Shown piece by piece: positions 37,287 to 47,141 of a stretch of DNA of 64,000 nt (its first letter is position 1; the number at the start of each line of letters is the position of its first letter). Source of the stretch: Heliocybe sulcata (lineage: Eukaryota; Basidiomycota; Agaricomycetes; Gloeophyllales; Gloeophyllaceae); assembly GCA_004369045.1 (NCBI GenBank), contig ML213534.1:104157-168156 (forward strand), given 5' to 3'. Both the position numbers and the translations under genes were made by a program. The notes below the pieces were generated by a model, which was given only the letters and a program-made list of their open reading frames with translations, had not been told where the DNA came from and ran no database searches.

Positions 37287-38502
37287 CTAAGCACGGACAC
37301 GGACTAAAACATGCGTAGCCTGCGCGGTGGCGATATGACCACTTTTCTGCCGCCACTCCTTCAGCCATTCAACCGGGATGGGCTCGACGCCGTGGAAGCT
37401 TCTCCCTTCTGTCAGGTGGGGCAACCAGTGCTCGATCCTCGCGAGCGCCCACTTCAGCCAGACCCTCTCCTTATTGCGCTCCTTCTCCATCCCAGTGGTG
37501 GGTATCGGCAACGGCTCAGTTTGCTTCACCAGCCTCTGCAGCGCCGGAATCAAATTGAGCGCAACAACAAGGCTGTGAGGCGCCTTGGTTTGCCGCGCGA
37601 CCTTCTCCTTCTGGAGCTGCAGCTGTTGCTTACGAGCATCGCGCAGACACGCGGAGGTGAGTAAGGCGCAGGTCACGATGTCCGAAGTCGCTGGCGGGAG
37701 CTTATACGGCCCGAAGAGCGCGGAGGCCTGGACGACTTTGGAGACGTCGTGGTCTTGTTGGAAGGAATGGAGGAATTGGTAGATGGCGCGGTTGGAGGTG
37801 GGGGAGGTGAGGAGCGGCATGGAATGCTTTTGGAAATCGGAGAAGACGTCTAGAGCGATCAGCGGGCAGTGGAGCTCTTCGCAGCGGCCTGGGATGGCTG
37901 TAAATAATTGAGTCGAAGCAGGAGTTTTGGGACGCACGGATGAATGCCTCTGAGATCAAAGGCGAGAACGTCCTCTTCCCTTCTACCCATCGCGGGAACA
38001 AGGCAACAATCTGCTGAATTTGATCCGGCGTCGTGGCCAGCCCGAAGAGGTGCAGCCACGCCGAGTTGCGCACTTGCTCAGGAGTCTTGCCTGCAGGTGG
38101 ACGCCTGCCTATATGGTCGGAGACATACGCGAGGAGCTCGTCGAACCTCTTAAGACGCTCTTCAGGGCTCAGCTTCTTCCGCGCCTTAGTCGCAGAGGTT
38201 TGGGCCGCAGTATCAGTAGAGGCTTTGAGGACAGATGCGGATGTGCTGGAGTTGCTGGCGGGCGCGTCAAAGTCGAATAAGTCTCCGCTACTCGAGTCTT
38301 CTGCTTCTTCGGGAAACAGGTCATCGACGACCACCTTCTTTTTCTTCTTGTAGACTTGCGGTCACAAGTCAGTGTGTGCCGGAGAGAAATTCGGCAGTTC
38401 CTGCTCACCGGGCAAACTGCTATGGATGCTCCTCTGAGCAAATACCCTCGTGCAGCTCCATCTTTGACCAGTTTGTGCAGTGCGGAGCAAGATGCTCGCC
38501 AT
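37287..38502 (-). CDS. Mitochondrial protein of unknown function
   Basis: The ATG at 38502 opens MASILLRTAQTGQRWSCTRV, followed by FAQRSIHSSLPV, a clear Arg/Ser-rich mitochondrial targeting peptide that ends at an intron (GTGAGC..GCAAG). Exon 2 begins YKKKKKVVVDDLFPEEAEDS and holds LSPEERLKRFDELLAYVSDH and EQVRNSAWLHLFGLATTPDQ. After a second intron the protein continues GRCEELHCPLIALDVFSDFQ, ALLTSACLRDARKQQLQLQK and VWLKWALARIEHWL. The all-helical character and the CPLIALDVF block recall helical-repeat mitochondrial RNA or translation factors of fungi (Mtf2-like or PPR-like). I cannot fix the family by eye. About 380 residues, no breaks. Confidence 0.7.
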
Positions 38503-38885
38503 ATATTCTGGAGGCGCTCGCTAGTTCGTTCGACAGCTCAGGAAACGAGTCTCTTAGGTTTCTTCCGTTTTTGGTACATCCACGTGGGGTTCCAGAAAGG
38601 AGCGAGATGATTGGACGACTGCAGAACTGGCGTTGAATCGCGGCCGACACATATCTCCCACCGTCCTTGCTATGCAACGCGTCCGAACCCGTATATGTAT
38701 TTAACAACAAAACAGCAGATTTAAACGCCCGAATTCCACCAGGTATTGGTTTATCGTTTAGTGACTGTGACCGTGAGGGTCACGTGTGACGAACCGTGTC
38801 GCGGACGCGATTTAATGAGCGCGTCCCTCCGTCGACGACCACCTGGGCGCCAGCACCTTCAGCACCAGCAGGCAGGACTCAAATC

Positions 38886-40386
38886 ATGTCTATCGATCCT
38901 CTCGAAAAATGGCTTGCTTCAGACGTTCACGATCCCTCCGACTTTCCCAAATCTGCGACAACCTTGCGCGACCTCGACGGCAGTCTGCGATGCAACATCT
39001 GCGGCGAACTATTCAGTGCCCCAGTAACACTTGGTTGCGGTCACTGCTTCTGCTCGGTTGTGAGTGACGCTGGACTAGGAGAAGTGGAGATGGGTAGCTA
39101 ATTGCGTGGGGCAGTGCGTAAGGGAGGCGATACAGGTGAAAGCAGAATGCCCTACGTGCCGCAAGACAACAAATGAGAGTCATATTAGAAGTAATCCGCA
39201 GATGGAGGCCGCTGTAGAGGGGTGGAGGAATTCAAGGTGTGTACATAGGTGCACGCCGTCTCAGCAATGCCTGAAGAAGTGTCCCGCTAGAGCATTGGTG
39301 CTACGACTTTGTCTGGAAGAAGAGAAGAGACGTAGCGCTCCCGCCTGTGCACCATCAACAATCAGTAGTACAATCAAGAAACGGAAGCGGAGTCCTGACT
39401 CCAGCTCGAGCCCGACGACTCCAGAGGCTTCAAATGAGAGACCAGATAAGCGTGCGAATGGCCCTAGTTCATCTTCCCAAGAAGTCACCATTATTGCTAG
39501 TCAGTAAGCCATCTCAAGTACGCTGAACAGCTAACTGTGTCTAATGCTGTTTAGGCGCGGACCTGGTGAACTGCCCCATATGCCAAAAACGGGTCCAAAT
39601 GAAGCGTGTCAACTCCCACATCGACAACGGTTGCCGTTCCCCATCCTCCTCTGACATCGAACGCACCCGCTCCAAACCCGCTCAGGCCCAAAAGAATGCC
39701 TGGTCGAAGATCCTCGACCGCAACGTGAGCGGGAAAGGCAAAGCGAAAGAGAGGTCAGCCAGTTCATCATCACGTAGTGCTCGCAAGCTAAAAATTCATA
39801 GAGATGGTGACTGCGCCCCGCTGCCCAAGGCATCGTACCAAGTCCTCAAGGATAAACAAGTAAAGGATCTATTAGTCGACCAGCAATTACCGACTACAGG
39901 GGACCGTAATGCGTGGATCGCGAGGCACCAAAGGTCCCCTTTCTTTTCCTGGTCTTCATGTCGAGTGCCGGTAGGCTAAGAGGCGGCCATGCAGATGGGT
40001 GTTGATATGGAACGCGAACCTCGACAAGCAGCCTGAGCAGCGCAAGACTATCAGCGAGCTTAGGGCAGAACTCAGACGGTGGGAAGAGGGGAGAAGTAAG
40101 GCGAAGAAGGCGCCTGTTGTGGAGGATGCTGTCGAATACGAGGTTCGTCATTGCCCGTTCCTTCCGTCTTGGTCTCGTTTTCATTTTCGTGTGTGCGATA
40201 ACTTAACTAACAAGTGCTTTAATCTAGAAATTAAACAAGGCGCAGTTTGACCGGTTAATAGCTGCCGCCCGGCCTAAGAACTCCAGGGATACACAGACAC
40301 AGACGCCAGCAGACAAGCCGCCAGACGAAGGCAAGGAGAATGGAGGTAACGATGATGATGATGATGATGTGATTGTTCTGGATTAG
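38886..40386 (+). CDS. RAD18: RAD18 postreplication repair E3 ubiquitin ligase
   Basis: E3 ligase that with RAD6 mono-ubiquitinates PCNA at stalled forks. It starts MSIDPLEKWLASDVHDPSDF. The RING C3HC4 is split by an intron (LRCNICGELFSAPVTLGCGH, CFCS, then CVREAIQVKAECPTCRK) and is followed by the RAD18 signature NPQMEAAVEGW. A Ser-rich basic linker (TIKKRKRSPDSSSSP) leads to a UBZ4 zinc finger (CPICQKRVQMKRVNSHIDNG, then C; C-x2-C..H-x3-C). A SAP-like and RAD6-binding region follows: ASYQVLKDKQVKDLLVDQQL, TGDRNAWIARHQRWVLIWNA, NLDKQPEQRKTISELRAELR. The end is acidic (GGNDDDDDDVIVLD). All zinc ligands are visible. Confidence 0.93.
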
Positions 40387-41733
40387 GCGACAATGTCTCG
40401 ACGGGATCTTGTATAGGCAGGATGCGACTTTGTACTGATCTCTCTCTCGGATTCATCTTGGCTAATGTAATCCAAACCCAGATTGAATGTTGTGTTGCAT
40501 TCATCCGCAACCTTCTACTCAGGCTCAATGTCTTCTCTGCATGGCGAATCAGAACAATATCATCTTAACCCCGTCGGTAACCTTCTCGCAACCACCAGAT
40601 TGCGTAGAAGACGACTCCCATCAGCATGTTACACCTTGGCTGGACAGTTTCTCGGATCATTCGCAAGCGTAAATGCTGTACGGATTCACCGGCACTATCT
40701 ACTGGTTTCGAAGTCTCTCCGAAATGTCTCGTTACAGGCTCAGCTTCGTCCTCGTCCGCAGACGAGTAGCCTTGGAATATTCAACCCGACAAGACGGCTC
40801 CTTGTATGTGAGACATTATAGCTTATCAACAGACAGCAGGCTATGATGCATAGGAACCACTTTGCGAGAAACCCGAAGCTCGACGTATCCCGACCGACAC
40901 CCGCGCCCGTCGCACGCCGAGCCGCTCTCGGGCACTGGATTCCCTTCCCTGCGGGAATGCCCGGCAACCAGCGCCCCGATGCGGGTAGTGACGGTTCTTG
41001 CGAGTCTAAGAGACAGAGAACCCAGGCGCGGATGAGAGGCGTGTGCTCCCGATTCGAGGGTCGGGTGAGGGCGTACCAGGCACTCTGGGTGGCATTGCTC
41101 CCGAACAGGTGCGGGAGCAGTACTGCTATCTGGGTCGATGGGAAAGTACTTGGTGCTGGTACCAGAGCGGTCATTTGCAGATGCGCCCGAAGAGTGGCAG
41201 CGGGAGGTCACCGGTATAAATGGCAGTGCGCATCACGGGAGACGCTCAGACACCGACGAAATGATCGCGATGAGGCCCAGAAACGGTGCACATTCCAACG
41301 CCACTTCCTTACGTTAACCTCAGCCTTCCAATCTGCATAGTCAGTATTGTACGCCCCCTTGTAGCGTTATATGGGTCGTCTGCAATTGTTATGTTGCCCA
41401 AACTATCCGAACATTGTGCTAGCGCGCCTCATGCACCTCGCAGTATTTTTGGATAGTCAGTATGATTTGCCAGCCATAATGAAGTCGAAGGAACGGGACA
41501 ATGAGCACTCACGGACAACAAGACATCCGGGCATGCGGAGACCGCGCCGGACATACGCATTGCCGTAAAAGGGTCCTCCGAGCTCCGATCGCCGCATGCA
41601 TTGTTCCCGATCGGGTACAAGACCAGGGCCCTTCCCGTCGAGCTGCAATCCCGCAGAAAGGGATATAAACAACGCGTCTGGGTGTCTTGGCGGCTCGCAT
41701 TTTCCCCACATCGCTCATCAACGCAAACTATCA
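40387..41733. other. Unassigned 1.3 kb
   Basis: GC-rich from about 40840 to 41300, where three overlapping ORFs of 130-165 codons occur on both strands. None has a recognisable motif and none is favoured by splice signals. A TATA-like GGTATAAATGG at about 41210 and a better one, GGATATAAAC at 41661-41670, lie on the plus strand. The second probably serves the DUF7330 gene. Confidence 0.4.
41661..41670 (+). promoter_or_regulatory. TATA box of the DUF7330 gene
   Basis: GGATATAAAC lies about 70 bp before the ATG at 41734. Confidence 0.5.
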
Positions 41734-42569
41734 TGTACGACGCAAATTGCTCGACCTCGACACTGGTAAGCTCGGTCATCACTGGCGCGCGTCTCGCGGT
41801 GTCTAAAACTATGTTCAGGACTCGCATTCCAACATGGAAAAAGCACTGGTTGGTATTGATGTCTAGCTCGCGCTCCGAGCTTTACGGTGTCTTGGCTCTT
41901 GAGCTGACGGATGCCTTTCACAGTTATACGAACCTGTGGGCACCCAGCGCGTCCACTTTCAAGGTGGAAAAGGATGGGACTTTTTCCTCGAAACCGCGCG
42001 TCCAGAAACACAAACCGACCTTTCCCTCGTCCTACCGCACTATCGTGCGCGCAATCAACCCCTCGATCATCGATTGTCGATGTACGTCGGGAGCGAGAGC
42101 GGAGACATCAAAGTCAAAGTCGTGAGTGCTTCCTTCAGTAACGTGCGTGACACGTGGCTCACACGCGACCCGAACGTAGTGCCGCCAGCCTCCCTCGCGA
42201 TCCCCATTCTACCTCGAGATTCAGTCCGACGAGTCAGACGTGACCGTCTGGCTGCCCTCCGACTTCAGAGGCCGCATCGAGCACTCGTGCTCGAAAGCAA
42301 TATTCTCTGCGGGCTTCACCAACCGCATCATGCAGCATGCGCGGATCAACGAGCCCGCGGACGCACCTGCGCTGCCCCATTACTCCCCGCTCGATATCCC
42401 GGACGAGGTCGTGGTGCACACCGACGGCAACGTGACGTTCCGCATGTGGGACGTCCAGACGTGTGCACCCGAGAGCCGCGGGAAGGAGACGTGGAAGCGC
42501 ATGCTCGGGTGCTGTACCAAGAAAGCACCCGAGACCACCATCGACTGGGACTTTCTCCTAGAGGATTGA
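41734..42569 (+). CDS. DUF7330-like protein
   Basis: Basidiomycete protein of unknown function with the beta-rich adhesin-like region now called DUF7330. A first short exon MYDANCSTSTL is followed by a GTAAGC intron. The next exons read LYEPVGTQRVHFQGGKGWDF, RLSMYVGSESGDIKVKV, then after a GTGAGT..GTAG intron FYLEIQSDESDVTVWLPSDF, RGRIEHSCSKAIFSAGFTNR and DEVVVHTDGNVTFRMWDVQT. It ends TIDWDFLLED. The VTVWLPSDFRG and FSAGFTNRI blocks are the family signature. The exact joining of the first 60 residues is uncertain. No signal peptide or membrane segment is visible. Confidence 0.65.
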
Positions 42570-42964
42570 CCTCTCCCTTCTCGGCTTACCCTTCGACCTT
42601 CACTGTTGAATCATTATCCTCGGTTCTGTTTACCTTTCATATCCTTATAGCCGCTAGCCGCCCACTCTCACTCTCACTCTCGCACACATCAAACGCTCTC
42701 TCGCACCGCAATATCTTGTAGCCCTTCCTGACCGCACCCACCATTGTAGCATTATTGTTCCCTCTTGATGACCGCACGCTCCCTAGAACCGAGATCCCCT
42801 ACATATCATAAAGCTGCCTATTTCTCATGCATCGTTGTACAACAGTAGATTATGAGGCACTTGGATTAGTAGCATTTTGTATACCATTCTGCAATGATAT
42901 CATACACACGAGAAACTATCGATACAACAACAAAACATATCTCCTAAACCACCATCTGATCCGC
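42570..42964. other. Convergent intergenic region
   Basis: 3' flanks of the DUF7330 and CIAO2 genes. CT-rich and then AT-rich, with no coding signal. Confidence 0.5.
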
Positions 42965-43652
42965 TTACTCTAATCTCTGGCCGCGAAGTCCAGCACTTGC
43001 CAAGCAGTCCTCCACGGCACTAAGCAACGCCGCGTTCTCTAGCGCAGCCGCAACCCTCTCTTTATCATTCAATTGCTTATTGACTATCGCGCCGATCGCA
43101 GTCAGCCACCACAACGACATACTGTCAATGTCAGGACCACTCACTAGCGTGCTCGCTTTGGTGCGACCCAGGCTTGACATGAATATCAACCTTGAAGCGC
43201 GCCGGCAGGGCCCGCAGGAGCCGCACGCGTATAGACAGGCCTGCAGCGGAAGCAACGTCAAGGTGAGCACTCTCACGCCAGAACCGCACGCACCGATCAG
43301 CGTCGACATGCCACAATGCGGAACGGTCGGCGTGAACTCGACGTGGACGAGGTTGTCGCCCACGTTGATCTGCGGCGAGGTGACCACCATGAGGTCCTCG
43401 AGCGTCATGTGCTTGTGCTCTGGGTCTGTGATCGAGCGGATGAGGTCTGTGCGGCGGCGTCAGGGTTGTAAAGGGGATACATCATGTTATCATACCGAAT
43501 ACTTCATCCTGGTCTAGAGGCTCGACTTCGTCTGACTCTTCGACGCTCTCTTCGTCCTCGACCAGCCACAGAGATCCCTCCTGTGATGCAGACTTGCGAC
43601 CTATCGGTTTCGCGGACTTGTAGACTGTAGGATTGGGATTGTATGCTTCCAT
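42965..43652 (-). CDS. CIAO2/MIP18 family cytosolic Fe-S assembly factor
   Basis: Targeting subunit of the cytosolic iron-sulfur assembly machinery (human CIAO2B/FAM96B, yeast Cia2), delivering Fe-S clusters to DNA polymerases and helicases. Start MEAYNPNPTVYKSAKPIGRK at 43652; an ATG 18 bases upstream (MNSLDR) is an alternative. Exon 1 ends EPLDQDEVFGMI and exon 2 carries DPEHKHMTLEDLMVVTSPQI and FTPTVPHCGMSTLIG with the conserved reactive cysteine. Short exons then give LSIRVRLLRALPARFKVDIH, VKPGSHQSEHA and NKQLNDKERVAAALENAALL, the signature C-terminus. The domain is complete and the length (about 180 residues) is normal. Confidence 0.93.
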
Positions 43653-44147
43653 CCTGTCCAATGAGTTCAAGGTCGTACAAGTACAAAGAGCCTAGAGGCA
43701 GTTGTGGCGCCTTGACAAGACGCTCGCAATTTCAGCGCCACTTTTGATCGGCCAAAGTCGGGCCGGCACCGGTCCCGATGAAGATCTCTGCCTTCGATCA
43801 GTGATACTGAACGCCTGGCCTGTCTTCGAGGGCATCGGTTTCTTGACAGCGGCATCCGTGATGTCTATGCGCTTCACGGGAGCGCTGGGGCTCTGAGCAA
43901 TAGGTACTTTGTTGGATGTATTCCCCGGCCATCGCCAACAGGATTGATTGCTAATGGAACTAGTCGGTAGATACTCTGAGTGCACTCCGGAGACCGTGCC
44001 TTATGGATTATACCACGCTGAAGGAGGGTGCTAAAACTGCAGCGCTTATTCTTGAGCTTGAGTTCTCACGACATGTGTACGTTCAGACTAGCACCCTCGA
44101 AGCCTGCAGTGTCACATCGACGTTGCAAGAAAGATGCGTGGGCCATG
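43653..44147. other. CIAO2 upstream region with one unassigned minus-strand ORF
   Basis: Contains the CIAO2 promoter. A minus-strand open frame at 43692-43985 (about 97 codons) includes KTGQAFSITDRRQRSSSGPV and PARLWPIKSGAEIASVL, which reads like ordinary protein. It has no clear start, no splice partner and no recognised family, so I leave it unassigned. Confidence 0.35.
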
Positions 44148-44726
44148 CTACAAACACCCAAATTTACACTGCTCTTGCACTTCCGCGCACAAATCCGTTG
44201 CAAATGAGAGCGCCCTGCGCAGTTCGTCAGTTGCTGAAGCGTCGACTTGGAAGACACCAGAAAATACATTGTTGCGGAGGTTGCCGTTGAAGATATCACC
44301 AAGACGCTGAGCGTACAACTTCTCCCTCTGTCGGGGCAACAACAAATGAGTTGCTGCAGGTTGGGAGTACTTGGATGCGACTAACCTGGGGTTGAGCGGT
44401 CGGAGCAGTAGAGTCCGGTTCGCCAGTGACCTCGTCGCCGGCCGGCGTGCACGATGAAACTCTTCTGGGTGTCGGGCTGAAGAAGATACGCCACGTAAGA
44501 TTACCAGCAGAAGGTGATACAAATCTCGGATACCATGTACGATCGCGTAGACTAACTGCAGTTTGCACTTGATTGACGACTGACTTCTTCCGCGAAACGG
44601 ATCTGTACACGAGGATCCATGTCATGTTAGAACATGCTTCTGTTCCAGGAAGGAGATAACTCACTTAGTTTCGACACTAAGCACCGATAACACTGACCGA
44701 AAATGACCGATCGCTCGTTGACCCAA
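44148..44726 (-). CDS. C-terminal exons of an uncharacterised protein
   Basis: Three exon pieces join in one frame. LGQRAIGHFRSVLSVLSVET opens after the acceptor CCTTAG near 44727; a GTGAGT..TACAG intron follows. The second piece, SVSRKKSVVNQVQTAVSLRD to DSTAPTAQPQ, is followed by a GTTAGT..GACAG intron. The last piece is REKLYAQRLGDIFNGNLRNN to CAEVQEQCKFGCL, then TAG. Phases agree at both joins. No family recognised. The upstream exons must lie in or beyond the tandem repeat array, so this may be the C-terminus of a repeat-containing protein whose N-terminus is the signal-peptide ORF at 45851. That link is inference. Confidence 0.4.
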
Positions 44727-44799
44727 CTAAGGCTGTCTATTAAGAGGAGAAAGGTCGCACGCCTAGCATAGAAACGACTGTCAAAGAACAAGTGCCTGT

Positions 44800-45735
44800 C
44801 GAGCAGGGACGACCCAAGCCCTCGCTAGACTGAGAAGCCTTCTCTGCGGAAAGTGCGAGAAAGAAATCGCCTACCACGTTATCGTTCCAGCGAGGACAAC
44901 CATTTGTGCGATGGTCAGGTAGATCACTGGCATGACAGAATAAAGTACCACTCTCCTCCGAAGAGGAGAGGGTTATTGAGAACACGCCGAAGAGGAGAGG
45001 ATGACGCACTTTCGTCACCAGAAAATGCACGTCGTGGAAACCCAGAACGACCACTTGCTAGACCAAGCCGCACTCCGAACAGGAAAGCACTGCTGACACG
45101 GCGAAAGAGAAGGAGATCACTCAATTTCGCGTCACGAGAAGCGCCTAGAGCTTAGAGCTAGTCCGAGGATAACCAGAGCCATCGACCGCTTGCGAGACCA
45201 GGCCGCACTCCTCTGAAAAGCCTGAGAGTGTTGCTGACACAGCCTAAGAGAAGGTGATCACTTGACTTTGCGCCAAGAGAACTGCCAACAGCTAGCCCGA
45301 GTATGAACAGAGAGATCGACCGCCTGCCAAACCAGGCCACACTCCTCCGAAAAGCCTGAAAGCGTTGCTGACACGGCCGAAGGGAAGCGAGCCACTTTTT
45401 GTTTTTACCAGAAATCGCCTAGAGTAAGACCGAGTATGACCACATAGATCGACCGCTTGCTAGACCAGGTCATACTTCGAAGATAAGAGGGCTGCCGAGA
45501 AGAAGAAGAGCCCGTTCGCCAGGCCAGACGTCCACCCTCCATCGAGTATTGTGTCACGAGAGCCAGCCTATAGCGAAGTTGTAGACGCCCAAACAGAACG
45601 GTAGCTTGCTAGACCAGGCCGCACTCCTCCGGAGAGACGAGGGTTTCTGTGATCAGTGTGAACCACCAGGGAGAAGACGAAGGATGTCTAGGGAGGTCGA
45701 CCGGTTGCTAGACCAGGCCACACTCCTCCGAGGAG
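44800..45735 (-). repeat. Degenerate ~130 bp tandem repeat array, about seven units
   Basis: On the minus strand each unit contains a variant of GGAGTGCGGCCTGGTCTAGC followed by AAGCGGTCGATC. On the plus strand these boxes start near 45698, 45604, 45451, 45317, 45183, 45051 and, more weakly, 44924. Spacing is 127-134 bp for the inner units. Adjacent units also share CCGTGTCAGCAACGCTTTC-like and CTCTAGGCG-like segments. Minus-strand frames of neighbouring units give related peptides (LFRGVRPGLASGRWLWLSS and FLFGVRLGLASGRSGF). The divergence between copies suggests an old array. Confidence 0.75.
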
Positions 45736-45740
45736 AGCTC

Positions 45741-45851
45741 CTAAGAACCGCCAGTAGAAAGACCGGGGATAACCTGGGAGGCAGCTGTTTGCAAGAGAGT
45801 GATCACAGACAAGCCTAGAGAAAGACAACGAGGTAGAGAGGAACGACACAT
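45741..45851 (-). CDS. Short signal-peptide ORF upstream of the repeat array
   Basis: The minus-strand ATG at 45851 opens MCRSSLPRCLSLGLSVITLL, followed by QTAASQVIPGLSTGGS and a stop, 36 residues in all. The run of hydrophobic residues ending in AAS is a good secretory signal. A TATA element 250 bp upstream and a possible leader intron (GTACGT..GACAG, ending just before the ATG) support transcription. It could be a tiny secreted peptide, or the first exon of a longer protein whose next exons are the tandem repeat units. I cannot decide between them. Confidence 0.3.
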   Translation of the reverse strand: MCRSSLPRCLSLGLSVITLLQTAASQVIPGLSTGGS

Positions 45852-46098
45852 CTGTCAGGGCAGCGTGTATCAGTGGGAAATATCAGTTGGAAAGATTATA
45901 TGGGACGTACCATTCTCTTGAGAGTGACTCGAGTCAATAGTATAGAATAGAGATCTTGCTGGAAATGGCATAAGATGGAGAGGGGTAGAACATGAAAGCG
46001 CCGAGTGAGGAAGAAGAACGTCGCTGAGTGAGGTGGGAAGTGGTTGAGGGGGAAGAGGGAAGAGGTGTTGATGTCGGTTCGTCGTCGGAGGCCTGTCT

Positions 46099-46106
46099 TT
46101 TATGCC
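46099..46106 (-). promoter_or_regulatory. TATA box
   Basis: Reads GCATAAAAGA on the minus strand around these bases, followed by a CT-rich leader. Confidence 0.45.
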
Positions 46107-46644
46107 CTGATAGAAGAGGTGGCTGGCAGTCACAATCAATATGACTTGAAGCTTGAACTTGAAGCGTGTCAGCCGTTCGACCGAGACTGTCTTACTGCCC
46201 GAGATGGGTGACGCGTTATTTGAGGTTATTTGTCCCTATCGACGCGTCACGAGTCAGCCACAGTAATAATCGTCAGCACCCGACACAGCGAATGCAGTCC
46301 CGACAGGCCAGAGTCCCTCCCGATTTAATACTTGCCGACTGCTCTGTGCTATGAGTCCTCACTATTTCACTAATCCGCTCAGAATCCTTCTCCATCGAAA
46401 CGGGAAGTGATGCATGTCGCGGTCACATGTTAATGTGACCGCAATTGATAGAAGTTATAACAGTTATAACAACGATCGATTGACGGATACGATAACGAAG
46501 TACAGGAACTTGAGCACAACACTATCTGTACAGAATCCCAGTCTCAATCTGCAATACAAATTGTCCTTGATTGCTGCAAGGCCGAGGAGTACAGATCTGC
46601 CATTTGTTGGTACAAAGCGATGCCGCAATGGCTGTATGAGCCGT

Positions 46645-47059
46645 TTAGCAACTGCAGGGTGTCATCAGAACTGTACAGTAATTCAGGTCACGATGGACTT
46701 ACGGGCAGCTGCAGGAGCGACACGCAAGCAGGATCAAGTCAAGTCAGTGGCTAATCCGTTTGCGCCAACTCAGCGTCACTCACGGCTCGCAGTAGCTACA
46801 GAATCACTCGGTCAGTCTCCATGCAGCGCACCATACTCAGTTAACTCACCTCGAGTAAGCAGGGCAGCAAGTGCCGGTGCCGTCACCGGAGCATTGGTAG
46901 TTGCCTCTGTTGAGTTCATTTGTCCCGTCAGCAAGCGTTCTCTAGCGAGATGGTAGCGGGACAGTAGACGCACCCAGCATCCATGCAGCACTGAGCGTTG
47001 GCGCTGATAGCCAGGACGGCGAAGGCGACGACAGCGGTGGCAATGCGGGTGAAGTACAT
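46645..47059 (-). CDS. 55-residue cysteine-rich secreted protein with micro-exons
   Basis: Candidate small secreted protein or effector. The ATG at 47059 gives the signal peptide MYFTRIATAVVAFAVLAISA, cleaved near NAQ. The mature part CCMDAGGNYQCSGDGTGTCC, PAYSSYCEPCPC has eight cysteines in about 33 residues. Five exons: exon 1 ends at 46974; exon 2 encodes GNYQCSGDGTGTCCPAYS; exon 3 is 12 bases (46784-46795); exon 4 is only 6 bases (46703-46708); the last supplies one Cys codon and TAA. Each exon is framed by good borders (GTGCGT, GTGAGT, GTGAGT, GTAAGT; all end in CAG or TAG), and introns are 50-75 bp. The micro-exons are multiples of three, so their skipping would keep frame. A TATA box lies 75 bp upstream. 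No function can be inferred. Confidence 0.7.
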
Positions 47060-47131
47060 CTTTAGAGTCTTGGTGGTTGGTGTGAGGACTGGTTGTTTGG
47101 TGGGTGAGGATCTTGGGAAGGGTGAAGAGGG

Positions 47132-47141
47132 CTTTTATATG
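47132..47141 (-). promoter_or_regulatory. TATA box of the cysteine-rich protein gene
   Basis: Minus strand reads ATATAAAAGC, about 75 bp before the ATG, with a CT/CA-rich leader between. Confidence 0.65.

Noticed and set aside
44800-45735. CRISPR-like or satellite interpretation of the 130-bp array
   Set aside because: Units are diverged along their whole length, with no constant-repeat/variable-spacer pattern and no CRISPR biology in fungi. Amplified exons or a minisatellite fit better.
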